NCBI GenBank assembly: GCA_009925965.1
Contig: RFPW01000022.1
Span: 1-19,651, forward strand
From: Betaproteobacteria bacterium
GTDB taxonomy: Bacteria; Pseudomonadota; Gammaproteobacteria; Burkholderiales; Burkholderiaceae_E
Length of the DNA: 19,651 nt
Direction: 5' to 3'
Shown: in pieces, positions 12,626-19,651 of the stretch
Position numbering within the stretch: the first letter of the stretch is position 1
How the letters are laid out: each line of letters opens with the position of its first letter
The notes under the pieces: generated by a model
What the model was told of the DNA's origin: nothing
The model's input: the letters and a program-made list of their open reading frames with translations, nothing else
Database searches by the model: none
Translations under genes and position numbers: made by a program

Positions 12626-14367
12626 GCGAGCTCCACGGGATCGGGGATCAGCACCGATGCCGGCACCATACGTCGCGCAATATTCAGCTGGCCAACGCCA
12701 TCGGTATTGACCACCTGATTGACCCGCCACGACTCGTCAAGCCCCGGGAAATCTTCGCGCTGATGCGCCCCGCGGCTCTCAGTGCGAAGCAAGGCAGCAC
12801 GCGTCACGACTTCAGCCACGAGCAACATCTGAAAAAGATCGAACCAATCAATCCGGACGCAATCCAGCCCGCCAGTTCCTTTTGGTGGCACTTCCCCGAC
12901 CTGAGCGCGCATGGCCGTTAGTCGGTGTAACGCACGCAGCAGGCCGGCCTCAGTGCGAAATGGCCCGACCTCATCGGCCATCAGCGCCTGTAACTCAACC
13001 AGCATTTGAGCCGGATTGAAATCCAGATGGGATGGTCCCTGGGTGTACCAGTGCGCATCACGTCCGGCACCATCCCACCGCAGCGCACCGCTGGCGAGCG
13101 CGTCATGAGCTGCATTGCGACCCGCTCTGCGCCCGAATGCCAGCGCTTCGGTAATCGCATTTCCGGATAAGCGGTTTGCGCCGTTAGCGCCACCAACGGC
13201 TTCGCCCGCCGCCAAAAGACCCGCCAATGTCGTTCTCATCTGGGCGTCGACCTGGATGCCGCCCATGTGATAGTGCGCAATCGGCGCCACTTCGATCGGC
13301 ATCTGGGTGAGATCGATGCCATTTTTAGCGATCCGATCAATCACGGGCCCGAACGCTTCGCGCAAGACCTCGGCACTCAGATGCTCAAATGACAAATAGG
13401 CGCCGCCATTGGGAGAACCTCTCCCCGCTTCGACCTCTTTGGTAATCGCGTAAGTCGCTAAATCACGGGTCACGATGTACTTGTCCGAGACAGCAGCACC
13501 GTAGTTCTGAACAAATTCCTCACGATTTCCATTCAGTAAACGACCACCGAGTTTATAGCGGAACGGGTCCCACATAATCGGGTCCATTCCGATCATGCGG
13601 GGCGCGAGGTGGCCAATCGGAAAGAATTGGACAAACTCCATATCAAGCAAAGCCGCGCCCGCCCGAAGTGCAAGTGCATACCCATCGCCGCCCATATTGG
13701 CCGAGGCACTATTGCGCCGATATAGGCGCGTTAATCCACCCGTAGCCATCACGGTGGCCGCAGCCCCGATGCTGACGAGTTCACCGGTAGACAAATGGAG
13801 CGCGGTGGCCCCAACGCATTCGCCGCCCTGGGTTTCCAGGCGCGTGACGAGTAAATCGCCGACCCGTCGAATCGAGCCCGGGCTGGCGCCTTCGACGAGA
13901 CCCGCACGCGCAGATTCAGGGCCTGCCGCGCGAATGAGTTGGGTGCGCAAAGTTCTGGAGACTGCAGGCCCAGTATTCAGAAAGTCGACATAGACGCAGC
14001 GGGGCCGGTCATGGCCGGGTGCCATCACCTGGGTGAACCGACCTTCCTTACGCGCCCAACCGACGCCCCAGGAATCCATCTCTAAAATACATTCAAGCCC
14101 GTCTTCGCAGATCACGCGGGCAAGCGCCGGATCACACAGACCACGCCCGGCACGTAGCGTATCGACAAGATGATGTTGCCAGTGATCGGGGCATTCACCA
14201 CCCACGGCGGCCGCAACCGTCATCTGCGCCATGACGGTCGCCCCGCCGCGCCCGATCAGACTCCGATCGATCAACAACACATTTGCACCATGGCGGGCGG
14301 CTTCGAGGGCGGCATACATACCTGCGCCACCGGCGCCAATCACAAGAACGTCGGTCGTGAGATGCAC
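12622..14367 (-). CDS. Fumarate reductase/succinate dehydrogenase-like FAD flavoprotein
   Basis: The 581-residue flavoprotein belongs to the FrdA/SdhA/L-aspartate oxidase superfamily. It has an N-terminal dinucleotide fold VLVIGAGGAGMYAALEAARHG (8-28), GRGGATVMAQM near 39-49, HYHMGGIQVD, and the C-terminal FAD signature NRLSGNAITEALAFGRRAG. The His that binds FAD covalently in SdhA/FrdA is not seen at the corresponding GGATVMAQ segment, so FAD is probably non-covalent, as in aspartate oxidase or soluble fumarate reductases. The start is a GTG at 14367 with AGGGA eight bases upstream. It overlaps the 2Fe-2S gene by 4 nt. The substrate is unknown: fumarate/succinate, or another dicarboxylate or enoate. 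A housekeeping SDH is unlikely without the membrane subunits and a full SdhB. Confidence 0.85.
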   Translation of the reverse strand: MHLTTDVLVIGAGGAGMYAALEAARHGANVLLIDRSLIGRGGATVMAQMTVAAAVGGECPDHWQHHLVDTLRAGRGLCDPALARVICEDGLECILEMDSWGVGWARKEGRFTQVMAPGHDRPRCVYVDFLNTGPAVSRTLRTQLIRAAGPESARAGLVEGASPGSIRRVGDLLVTRLETQGGECVGATALHLSTGELVSIGAAATVMATGGLTRLYRRNSASANMGGDGYALALRAGAALLDMEFVQFFPIGHLAPRMIGMDPIMWDPFRYKLGGRLLNGNREEFVQNYGAAVSDKYIVTRDLATYAITKEVEAGRGSPNGGAYLSFEHLSAEVLREAFGPVIDRIAKNGIDLTQMPIEVAPIAHYHMGGIQVDAQMRTTLAGLLAAGEAVGGANGANRLSGNAITEALAFGRRAGRNAAHDALASGALRWDGAGRDAHWYTQGPSHLDFNPAQMLVELQALMADEVGPFRTEAGLLRALHRLTAMRAQVGEVPPKGTGGLDCVRIDWFDLFQMLLVAEVVTRAALLRTESRGAHQREDFPGLDESWRVNQVVNTDGVGQLNIARRMVPASVLIPDPVELA

Positions 14368-14484
14368 TGCTTCAGTCCCTGGAAGACAAATTCAGCCTCA
14401 GTGTGACATCCCCTGCGCGGGAAGCACAAGGCTGGGCGCGGTTACCTCGTCGTCGCACATAGTCTCTTCAGCGCTCGTTCTGAC

Positions 14485-15336
14485 TCAGGTTGCCGGCTTG
14501 ATGAACTTCAGCGTCATGCGATCGGATTCACCAATGGCCATGAACTTCGCGCGATCAACCTCGCCGCCACGCAGGGTTGGTGGTAGCGACCAGACGCCCT
14601 GAGCATGGTCCTTGGTGTCGCGCGGATTCGCGTTGATCTCGCTGCGATCGGCCAGTATGAAACCGGCAGCATTTGCACTCTTTATAACGAAGTCCTCGGG
14701 TACGTAACCGCTCGCAATAATCTGCGCGATCGGGGTCCCAGACGCCGCACGATGCTCCTCGACACCAAGTACGCCACCCGGTTTGAGCACCGCGTGGAAG
14801 GCGCGAAGCGTCGCGTCGAGATGGCCATCCTCGATCCAGTTGTGCACGTTTCGGAAGGTCAGCACAAGGTCAGCCCCGCCTAAGGGTGCGATGTCGGTGA
14901 AACCGCCGCCGTCGCGCGGTAAAGTCCCGAGGATTGTCCGACCGAAAATTGCAGGGTCCTGCGCCAGCTTGGACTCGAAACGCGCCCGAGCGCGGCGCCG
15001 GCCTTCTTCCGGAGCGTCCGCCGAATAGTGGGCGGCATACAGGCGGCCAGTATTTTTCAGATAAGGCGCCAGAATCTCGGTGTACCACCCTGCGCCGGGC
15101 GCGATCTCGACCACCGTTTGTGTCGGTGCCAGGCCGAAGAATCGAAGCGTTTCATATGGGTGGCGCGCCCCATCGCGGGCGCGGTTGGCATTGCTGCGAT
15201 GGGCGCCAGCGATCACTGCCGTCAAGGCCGTACCGTCGGGGCCGTCGGCAGCGGCGAAGGCCTGATTAGGCAGCATCACAGCACCCAGAAGGGCGCCAAG
15301 GGTTAGCCGGCGATTTAAGTGATGTGTGGTGTGCAT
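14485..15336 (-). CDS. Exported class I SAM-dependent methyltransferase-like protein
   Basis: The 283-residue protein has a clear Sec-type signal peptide (NRR, then a hydrophobic stretch, AFA cleavage near residue 29), followed by a methyltransferase fold. SAM motif I is VVEIAPGAGWYTEIL (about 75-89). Motif DLVLTFRNVHNWI and LKPGGVLGVEEHRA follow. This matches a family of predicted methyltransferases with signal peptides (COG4798-like, recalled). SAM is not expected in the periplasm, so catalysis there is questionable. I chose the ATG at 15336 rather than longer readings because it begins the signal peptide and leaves a 4-nt gap to the LysR stop. It is probably cotranscribed with the lysR gene. 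The C-terminal half (KDHAQGVWSLPP) is family-like. The substrate is unknown. Confidence 0.85.
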   Translation of the reverse strand: MHTTHHLNRRLTLGALLGAVMLPNQAFAAADGPDGTALTAVIAGAHRSNANRARDGARHPYETLRFFGLAPTQTVVEIAPGAGWYTEILAPYLKNTGRLYAAHYSADAPEEGRRRARARFESKLAQDPAIFGRTILGTLPRDGGGFTDIAPLGGADLVLTFRNVHNWIEDGHLDATLRAFHAVLKPGGVLGVEEHRAASGTPIAQIIASGYVPEDFVIKSANAAGFILADRSEINANPRDTKDHAQGVWSLPPTLRGGEVDRAKFMAIGESDRMTLKFIKPAT

Positions 15337-15340
15337 ATTC

Positions 15341-16327
15341 TTAGTGTGGCACCGGGTTGGATGTCTTTGGCCTCGAATCGATCCAGGTCGGGGCAAGGGC
15401 AAGCTTCAAATGGTCAAGCAAGAACTGGTTGCGCGTGAATTTCATACGCTCGGGCGTTGACAGCGCAACCACTTGGGTGCCGAACTTGGTCTTGGCGGTC
15501 CAACCCGTCAGGACCTTCACAAGCGTACCGTTGCGGATCGCGTTTTCACATAAATAGTCGGGCAGAAGGGCTACTCCCAGCCCGGCGGCAGCTGATTCAT
15601 AAACGGCCTCGGGGTTGTCCACCCGATAACGAGCATTCACTTTGACGGTCACCGTTTCGGGTATCTGGTCGGCCTTGGTGACTTCACTGACCAGTGTCCA
15701 GATGTCGTCACTATTGTCACGTCGATAGTAAAGGCAAGAATGTTTCATCAGTTCGGATGGCGAGGCTGGCGTGCCATTAAGGGACAAATACAAAGGCGAC
15801 GCGGTCAGAAACCACTCGACCATGGCCATCGGGGTACTTCTGAACTCCGAGCCCGCAGCGCTTGACCAGCGAAAAGCGATATCGATGCGCTCTGCGGCGA
15901 TGTCGAATAACCGGTCGGCGAGCCTGAGTTCAATTTCAAGGGCCGGGTGGAGCCGCAAGAATTCCGGCAGTTGCTTGGCCAAAACGCGCTGCCCCCACGA
16001 AACCGGTGCCGTCAGCCTCAGCGTCCCGGTTAGTTCCGTTTTGAGAACACGAACGCGCTCGAGACCACCGGAAATCTCATTGACGGCTCGTTGGGCAAAT
16101 TCGAGATACACCTCACCAGCCGGGGTCAGAGCAACTTTGCGTGTACTGCGACTGAACAAGGTCGCGCCCAGCCGCTCTTCGAGTTGAGCAATACGCTTAC
16201 TCACCAGGCTCTTGCTCACATCGAGCGCTACCGCAGCCTGGCTCACGCTGCTGCTCTGAGCCACCTTGATGAAGGCACTGAGCATATCGGTCGAGATGGG
16301 CCTTTGCTGACGCTCGGAGGGAATCAT
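15341..16327 (-). CDS. LysR-family transcriptional regulator
   Basis: The 328-residue regulator has an N-terminal winged helix-turn-helix at about 13-72 (LSAFIKVAQSSSVSQAAVALDVSKSLVSKRIAQLEERLG) and RSTRKVALTPAGEVYL. The C-terminal LysR substrate-binding fold runs from about 100 to 310 (GTLRLTAPVSWGQRVLAKQLPEFL, AAGLGVALLPDYL). The start ATG at 16327 faces the divergent GST gene across 109 bp containing a T-N11-A box, the classical layout for a LysR protein that controls the neighbouring genes and itself. The SK instead of SR in the recognition helix and the overall pattern resemble the CrgA-like subgroup; the effector is unknown. Confidence 0.93.
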   Translation of the reverse strand: MIPSERQQRPISTDMLSAFIKVAQSSSVSQAAVALDVSKSLVSKRIAQLEERLGATLFSRSTRKVALTPAGEVYLEFAQRAVNEISGGLERVRVLKTELTGTLRLTAPVSWGQRVLAKQLPEFLRLHPALEIELRLADRLFDIAAERIDIAFRWSSAAGSEFRSTPMAMVEWFLTASPLYLSLNGTPASPSELMKHSCLYYRRDNSDDIWTLVSEVTKADQIPETVTVKVNARYRVDNPEAVYESAAAGLGVALLPDYLCENAIRNGTLVKVLTGWTAKTKFGTQVVALSTPERMKFTRNQFLLDHLKLALAPTWIDSRPKTSNPVPH

Positions 16328-16348
16328 TGTTCGCGATCTGAAGATAAT

Positions 16349-16363
16349 CTGTTCGCAGTACAG
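16349..16363. promoter_or_regulatory. LysR-type T-N11-A box between lysR and GST gene
   Basis: CTGT-TCGCAGT-ACAG is an imperfect palindrome with perfect 4-bp arms and the T-N11-A spacing (T16350, A16362). TGTTCGC within it is repeated at 16328-16334, 22 bases away and two helical turns, as expected for a regulatory site with a second contact. A weak plus-strand promoter may follow (TTGGTC at 16378, 17-nt spacer, TGTATC at 16401). Confidence 0.45.
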
Positions 16364-16425
16364 CAGTTGCCTCCAAATTGGTCAATTCCTACACTGGGTT
16401 TGTATCGGTTTATGAATGATTACAA

Positions 16426-16431
16426 AAGGAG
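16426..16431 (+). promoter_or_regulatory. Strong ribosome binding site of the GST gene
   Basis: AAGGAG is 5 bases before the ATG at 16437. It rules out the in-frame ATG at 16416, which would add seven residues and lies upstream of the ribosome site. Confidence 0.75.
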
Positions 16432-16436
16432 ACAAC

Positions 16437-17081
16437 ATGAAGATTCACGCAGACCCCATTACCGTTAATTGCAGAAAGGTTCTGGCTGGCCTTCAGTTCA
16501 TCGGTGCGCCTTATGAACTGGAATACGTCGACTACTTCAAGGGCGCTCAAAAAGAAGATCCCTTCCTGAGCCTCAACCCAAACGCCTCGTTGCCGGCGAT
16601 GGTCGACGATGACTTTGTCCTTTGGGAATCGAATGCGATCCTGCAATATGCCGCTGACAAACATGGTAACGATGCAGCCTATCCGAAGAACCTCAAGACC
16701 CGCGCCGATATCAACCGGTGGCTGTTGTGGGAGTCCTCCAGCTGGTTTCCGAGCTGCTATGTTTTCCTCGTCGAAAACTGCGTTAAACCGCTGCTCGGTG
16801 GCGCGCCCGACCCGGCAGTCCTGGCCGCTCAGGAAGCTCAGTTCCACAAGCTCGCGGGCATTCTCGATAAGCGTCTTGATAGCACCGACTGGATCAGCGG
16901 CTCACATCCGACGATCGCCGACGTGGTCTTGGCCGCGCCGATGCACCTGCACGGATGGCAACAACTGCCGCTGAACGGACACGGCAATCTCAAGCGTTGG
17001 CTGCACGAGCGCGTTGAGAATCTACCCTGCTGGCAGAACACGACGGTCTATGAAGGGTTTACCACCCAAAAACCCCAGTAA
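16437..17081 (+). CDS. Glutathione S-transferase family protein
   Basis: The 214-residue cytosolic protein has the two GST domains. The thioredoxin-like N-terminal domain (1-80) has a candidate catalytic region at TVNCRKVL (N11, C12), the cis-Pro at SLP (P53) and the glutathione gamma-glutamyl site WESNAI (E64, S65). The all-helical C-terminal domain contains the hydrophobic-staple-like SHPTIADVVLAAPMHL. The class is not clear; N/C at the active site rather than Tyr or Ser suggests a bacterial beta- or theta-like member. It is followed by the CmcJ-type gene 17 nt downstream, probably one transcript under the divergent LysR. It may detoxify an electrophile or act as an isomerase or glutathione lyase. 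Confidence 0.92.
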   Translation: MKIHADPITVNCRKVLAGLQFIGAPYELEYVDYFKGAQKEDPFLSLNPNASLPAMVDDDFVLWESNAILQYAADKHGNDAAYPKNLKTRADINRWLLWESSSWFPSCYVFLVENCVKPLLGGAPDPAVLAAQEAQFHKLAGILDKRLDSTDWISGSHPTIADVVLAAPMHLHGWQQLPLNGHGNLKRWLHERVENLPCWQNTTVYEGFTTQKPQ

Positions 17082-17098
17082 CGATTGATCGGACCGAC

Positions 17099-17917
17099 AT
17101 GACGCCTTCGCACCCCGTGCGTGCCACCCTGAATTATTCAGTGGATAACGGCATACCCCCTGACTATTACTTCTACGAGCCCGACCCGAGCGTCAAGCTC
17201 AACCCGCCGGGGACCGATTCAAAAGAAGTGGACATCCACGACGCCTGGCCACAGCGGCATACAATCCGCCTGGATCGAGAGGGTTTCGAGCTCCACGAGT
17301 TCGAGCCTTCCTTTGTCAAATTTGATGATGATGACAAGGTCAAGCAGGAGTTTTACGAACAAGTCCGGGCGTTTGTCATGACTCACACGGGTGCGAAGCG
17401 CGTCGAAATTTTTGATCACACGATTCGCAAACGGCTCCCCGCCGATCTGAAACAGCAGACCGAGGTCCAGCGCCCCGCTGTCCTGCTGGTGCACAGCGAT
17501 TACACCGTGAGGAGTGGGCCGCAAAGGGTCCATGACCTGCTGCCGGGCGAGGCCGAAACCTTGCTCAAGAGTCGCGTTGCGTTTTACAACGTCTGGAAGC
17601 CACTCTACAGCCGTGTCGAGGAACTGCCTCTGGCCATGTGCGATGCCAGCACCCACGAGCCCGACGACATGCTGCGCATGGAACTCAAATACCGTGAACG
17701 CACCGGCGAGATTTATGTGATGCGCTATTCGTCCAAGCACCGCTGGATGTACTTCCCTCTGATGGAGGCCAACCAGGCGATCATGCTCAAGACGTATGAC
17801 TCATCCGAGGATGGACGGTGCCGATTCATGGGGCATTCAGCGTTCGAACACCCGGACACCCCGCCAAACGCCAAAAAGCGCGAAAGCATCGAAGTGCGCA
17901 CCATGGCGTTCTACTGA
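17099..17917 (+). CDS. CmcJ/AsaB/NvfI-family Fe(II)/2-oxoglutarate-type oxygenase
   Basis: The 272-residue protein resembles the CmcJ/NvfI family, which includes 7-alpha-cephem methoxylase partner CmcJ, fungal AsaB and Fe(II)/2-oxoglutarate oxygenases. The candidate metal site is H132-x-D134 in VHSDYT with a distal His at 246 or 251 (GHSAFEHPD). R267 in ESIEVRTMAFY would bind 2-oxoglutarate. Other marks are RVAFYNVWKPL and the C-terminal pattern RESIEVRTMAFY. The length is typical (about 270). Only a weak GGA ribosome site precedes the ATG. It is cotranscribed with the GST gene (17-nt gap). In bacteria these proteins are mostly uncharacterised, so oxygenase activity is inferred from motif alone. 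Hydroxylation or demethylation of a small organic acid is possible. Confidence 0.85.
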   Translation: MTPSHPVRATLNYSVDNGIPPDYYFYEPDPSVKLNPPGTDSKEVDIHDAWPQRHTIRLDREGFELHEFEPSFVKFDDDDKVKQEFYEQVRAFVMTHTGAKRVEIFDHTIRKRLPADLKQQTEVQRPAVLLVHSDYTVRSGPQRVHDLLPGEAETLLKSRVAFYNVWKPLYSRVEELPLAMCDASTHEPDDMLRMELKYRERTGEIYVMRYSSKHRWMYFPLMEANQAIMLKTYDSSEDGRCRFMGHSAFEHPDTPPNAKKRESIEVRTMAFY

Positions 17918-18118
17918 ATTTTTGGACCATCAGGCATCTAGCAAGCGACCGCCTCAAGCATCAGCCCGAATAGTCCGACAACTCGAGTACAAACTCTTCA
18001 GCGATCTTGGGTGCCGCGGGCGCAATCGGCAGGCAGCACTCAGGAAAGAATCGCGGGTGTCCTGATAGTGCAAGCCGGCGCTGGATATCTGCCAAATCTG
18101 CGACCACTCCGCCGCGCG
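17918..18118 (-). other. Gap between converging genes; possible decayed coding fragment
   Basis: These 201 bases separate the oxygenase and the acyl-CoA synthetase stops. No clear terminator is visible. On the minus strand, one frame is open to a TGA at 17961-17963 and reads GVVADLADIQRRLALSGHPR followed by a Pro/Cys-rich stretch ending ELSDYSG. This looks more protein-like than chance but has no own start outside the synthetase gene, so it could be the 3' remnant of a lost gene or coincidence. Confidence 0.15.
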
Positions 18119-19639
18119 TCAACGATATCGATCCCAGACGCGCTGCTTGTATAGTTTTCCAGTCGGATGACGGGGCAACGCAGGGTCGAAGTCGATACTT
18201 TTTGGGCACTTAAACGACGCCAGTCGTTGTCGACAAAACGCAATCAGATCCGCCGACAACGAGGCGCTCGCTTCGTTCGGTTCAACTACTTGCACCACCG
18301 CCTTGACCGACTCACCCAAGTCCTCATCAGGAACGCCAATAACCGCGACATCAAGAACCTTAGGGTGATCAATCAAGACGTTTTCAACTTCCTGTGGATA
18401 GACATTGACCCCACCAGAAATGATCATGAACGCTTTTCGATCCACCAGGTACAGATAACCCTCTGCATCGAGATATCCAACATCTCCTAACGTGGACCAA
18501 CCGAGACTGTTTCGGCTTTGCGCGGTCTTTTCAGGATCCTTGTGATACGAAAATTCAGGGCCGTCCGAGAAATAAACCAGCCCGGTGGATCCCGCGGGCA
18601 ACTCCTGCCCATCGTCGTCGCAGACATGAAGACGGCCCTGCCGCGCCCTGCCAACCGATCCCGGATGCGTCAACCATTCATCCGGCGTGATGGCACAAAA
18701 ACCGTTGTTCTCGGTTCCAGCATAATACTCATGAATGATACTTCCCCACCAAGCCATCATTCGATGTTTTACCTCGACGGGACAGGGCGCGGCAGCGTGC
18801 AAGACCAATTTCAATGAAGAGAGATCAAACCGATGTCGAATTTCCTCGGGCAACTTGAGTAGCCGAACAAACATGGTCGGAACCCACTGCGCGTGGGTGA
18901 CCTTAAACTGCTCGATCCACGCGAGTGAACGTTCCGCATCAAACTGCCTCATGACAAAAATCGTGCCGCCAAGTTTAACGACTGTCATACAGTGCCTCAG
19001 CGGAGCCGCATGATAAAGGGGGGCTGGCGACAGATACCTCGTCTGTTCGTCATACGCAAACAGCGGCTGCAACAGTTCTACCAACATCGTGCGCTGACCT
19101 GCAGGCTTGTCGACCATGGGCCACTTCACCCCCTTCGGCCTACCGGTTGTTCCGGAGGAATACAACATATCGAGGCCCTGAGAGGCGTCATCGATTGAAG
19201 CGTCAGATTCCGCGAGAACTGCAGTCTCCCAGTCGTGAAAACCCGGCAATAAATCCCCAACACAAAACCGCAACACCGGTCCATTCAACGCTTCCAGCAA
19301 GCCGTCGCGCACGATGTCCAGACCGGAGTCGAGCAAAAGCAGGCGGGCATCACAGTCGCGAAGGATGTGGACGATCTCGGAGATCGCAAGCCGAGTATTG
19401 ATTGTCGTGTAATAAACGCCAGCACGATCCAAACCAAAGCAGGCCTGCAAGAAAGGCAGGCCATTTGGCAATAACAACGCCACGTGGTCGCCGCGAACAA
19501 TGCCGTTCGAGCGCAAGACTCTGGCTATCCGATTAGCACCGCGTTCAAGTTCGGCAAAGGTGAGTCGCTCGCCAGTCTCGCAGATCTGGATCGCAACTTT
19601 CCCTGGATTTTGGACCACTGGTGGGAGCGGAAAGAGCAT
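18119..19639 (-). CDS. Acyl-CoA synthetase (AMP-forming, ANL superfamily)
   Basis: The 506-residue enzyme would activate a carboxylic acid as acyl-AMP and then acyl-CoA. The P-loop-like motif YSSGTTGRPKGVKWP spans about 160-174. YYAGTENNG (A5-type, the usual YG-TE pattern here reads AGTENNG), the ATP-ribose Asp in GWSTLGDVGYLDAEGYLYLVDRK, hinge SGGVNVYPQEVE, and the catalytic Lys (about K495) in HPTGKLYK follow in order. The ATG at 19639 is preceded in frame by a TGA nine bases upstream, so the gene is complete despite the window edge. There is no strong ribosome site in the visible upstream bases. The length is normal for medium/long-chain or aromatic acyl ligases. The substrate cannot be told. 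It converges on the GST/oxygenase pair, so shared function is uncertain. Confidence 0.93.
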   Translation of the reverse strand: MLFPLPPVVQNPGKVAIQICETGERLTFAELERGANRIARVLRSNGIVRGDHVALLLPNGLPFLQACFGLDRAGVYYTTINTRLAISEIVHILRDCDARLLLLDSGLDIVRDGLLEALNGPVLRFCVGDLLPGFHDWETAVLAESDASIDDASQGLDMLYSSGTTGRPKGVKWPMVDKPAGQRTMLVELLQPLFAYDEQTRYLSPAPLYHAAPLRHCMTVVKLGGTIFVMRQFDAERSLAWIEQFKVTHAQWVPTMFVRLLKLPEEIRHRFDLSSLKLVLHAAAPCPVEVKHRMMAWWGSIIHEYYAGTENNGFCAITPDEWLTHPGSVGRARQGRLHVCDDDGQELPAGSTGLVYFSDGPEFSYHKDPEKTAQSRNSLGWSTLGDVGYLDAEGYLYLVDRKAFMIISGGVNVYPQEVENVLIDHPKVLDVAVIGVPDEDLGESVKAVVQVVEPNEASASLSADLIAFCRQRLASFKCPKSIDFDPALPRHPTGKLYKQRVWDRYR

Positions 19640-19651
19640 CAGTCGTCAACC

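Noticed and set aside
12622..14367. Housekeeping succinate dehydrogenase sdhAB
   Set aside because: There are no membrane anchor subunits, the iron-sulfur protein lacks its C-terminal half, and the covalent-FAD histidine is not seen.

Overview
The window looks like a piece of a moderately GC-rich proteobacterial chromosome, most likely a betaproteobacterium of the Burkholderiales. This is inferred from the gene families and their style (LysR, GST and CmcJ-type genes, the sen genes, very tight operons); no marker gene was available to test it. No tRNA, rRNA, CRISPR array, insertion sequence or phage gene was seen.

The left two thirds (about 315-12227) is a selenium island. It encodes selenoneine biosynthesis: senB (selenosugar synthase glycosyltransferase), senC (a SelD-type selenophosphate synthetase), senA (an EgtB-like non-heme iron selenoneine synthase) and egtD (histidine trimethylase making hercynine). 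On the minus strand senB-senC continue without a break into a glycine-betaine-type ABC transporter (ProX-, ProW- and ProV-like) and a Tat-exported PQQ-dependent sugar dehydrogenase. This gives a six-gene operon with junctions of -4, -1, +7, +2 and -4 nt. senA lies alone on the plus strand, back to back with senB (their start codons share one CATG) and tail to tail with egtD (13 bp apart). Divergent from egtD is a four-gene plus-strand operon for a PhnD/PhnC/PhnE/PhnE-type ABC importer, whose binding protein resembles the family named putative selenate ABC transporter. A model for the island: the Phn-like importer brings in a selenium oxyanion; after reduction, SenC makes selenophosphate; SenB makes a selenosugar; EgtD makes hercynine; SenA joins them. 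The betaine-type transporter would move a trimethylammonium compound such as selenoneine, ergothioneine, hercynine or betaine. The role of the sugar dehydrogenase is open.

The right third (12230-19639) is an accessory metabolic region with no visible link to selenium. It holds a fumarate-reductase-like flavoprotein with an unusually short 2Fe-2S partner (minus), an exported SAM-methyltransferase-like protein preceded by a LysR regulator (minus), a divergent glutathione S-transferase and CmcJ/NvfI-type oxygenase (plus), and an acyl-CoA synthetase (minus). A 19-bp perfect hairpin at 12217-12235 separates the two regions and overlaps the converging stop codons.

Three exact in-frame 12-bp tandem duplications occur in three different minus-strand genes. 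Bases 1-314 hold only a possible partial reading frame. Bases 17918-18118 hold no confident gene.
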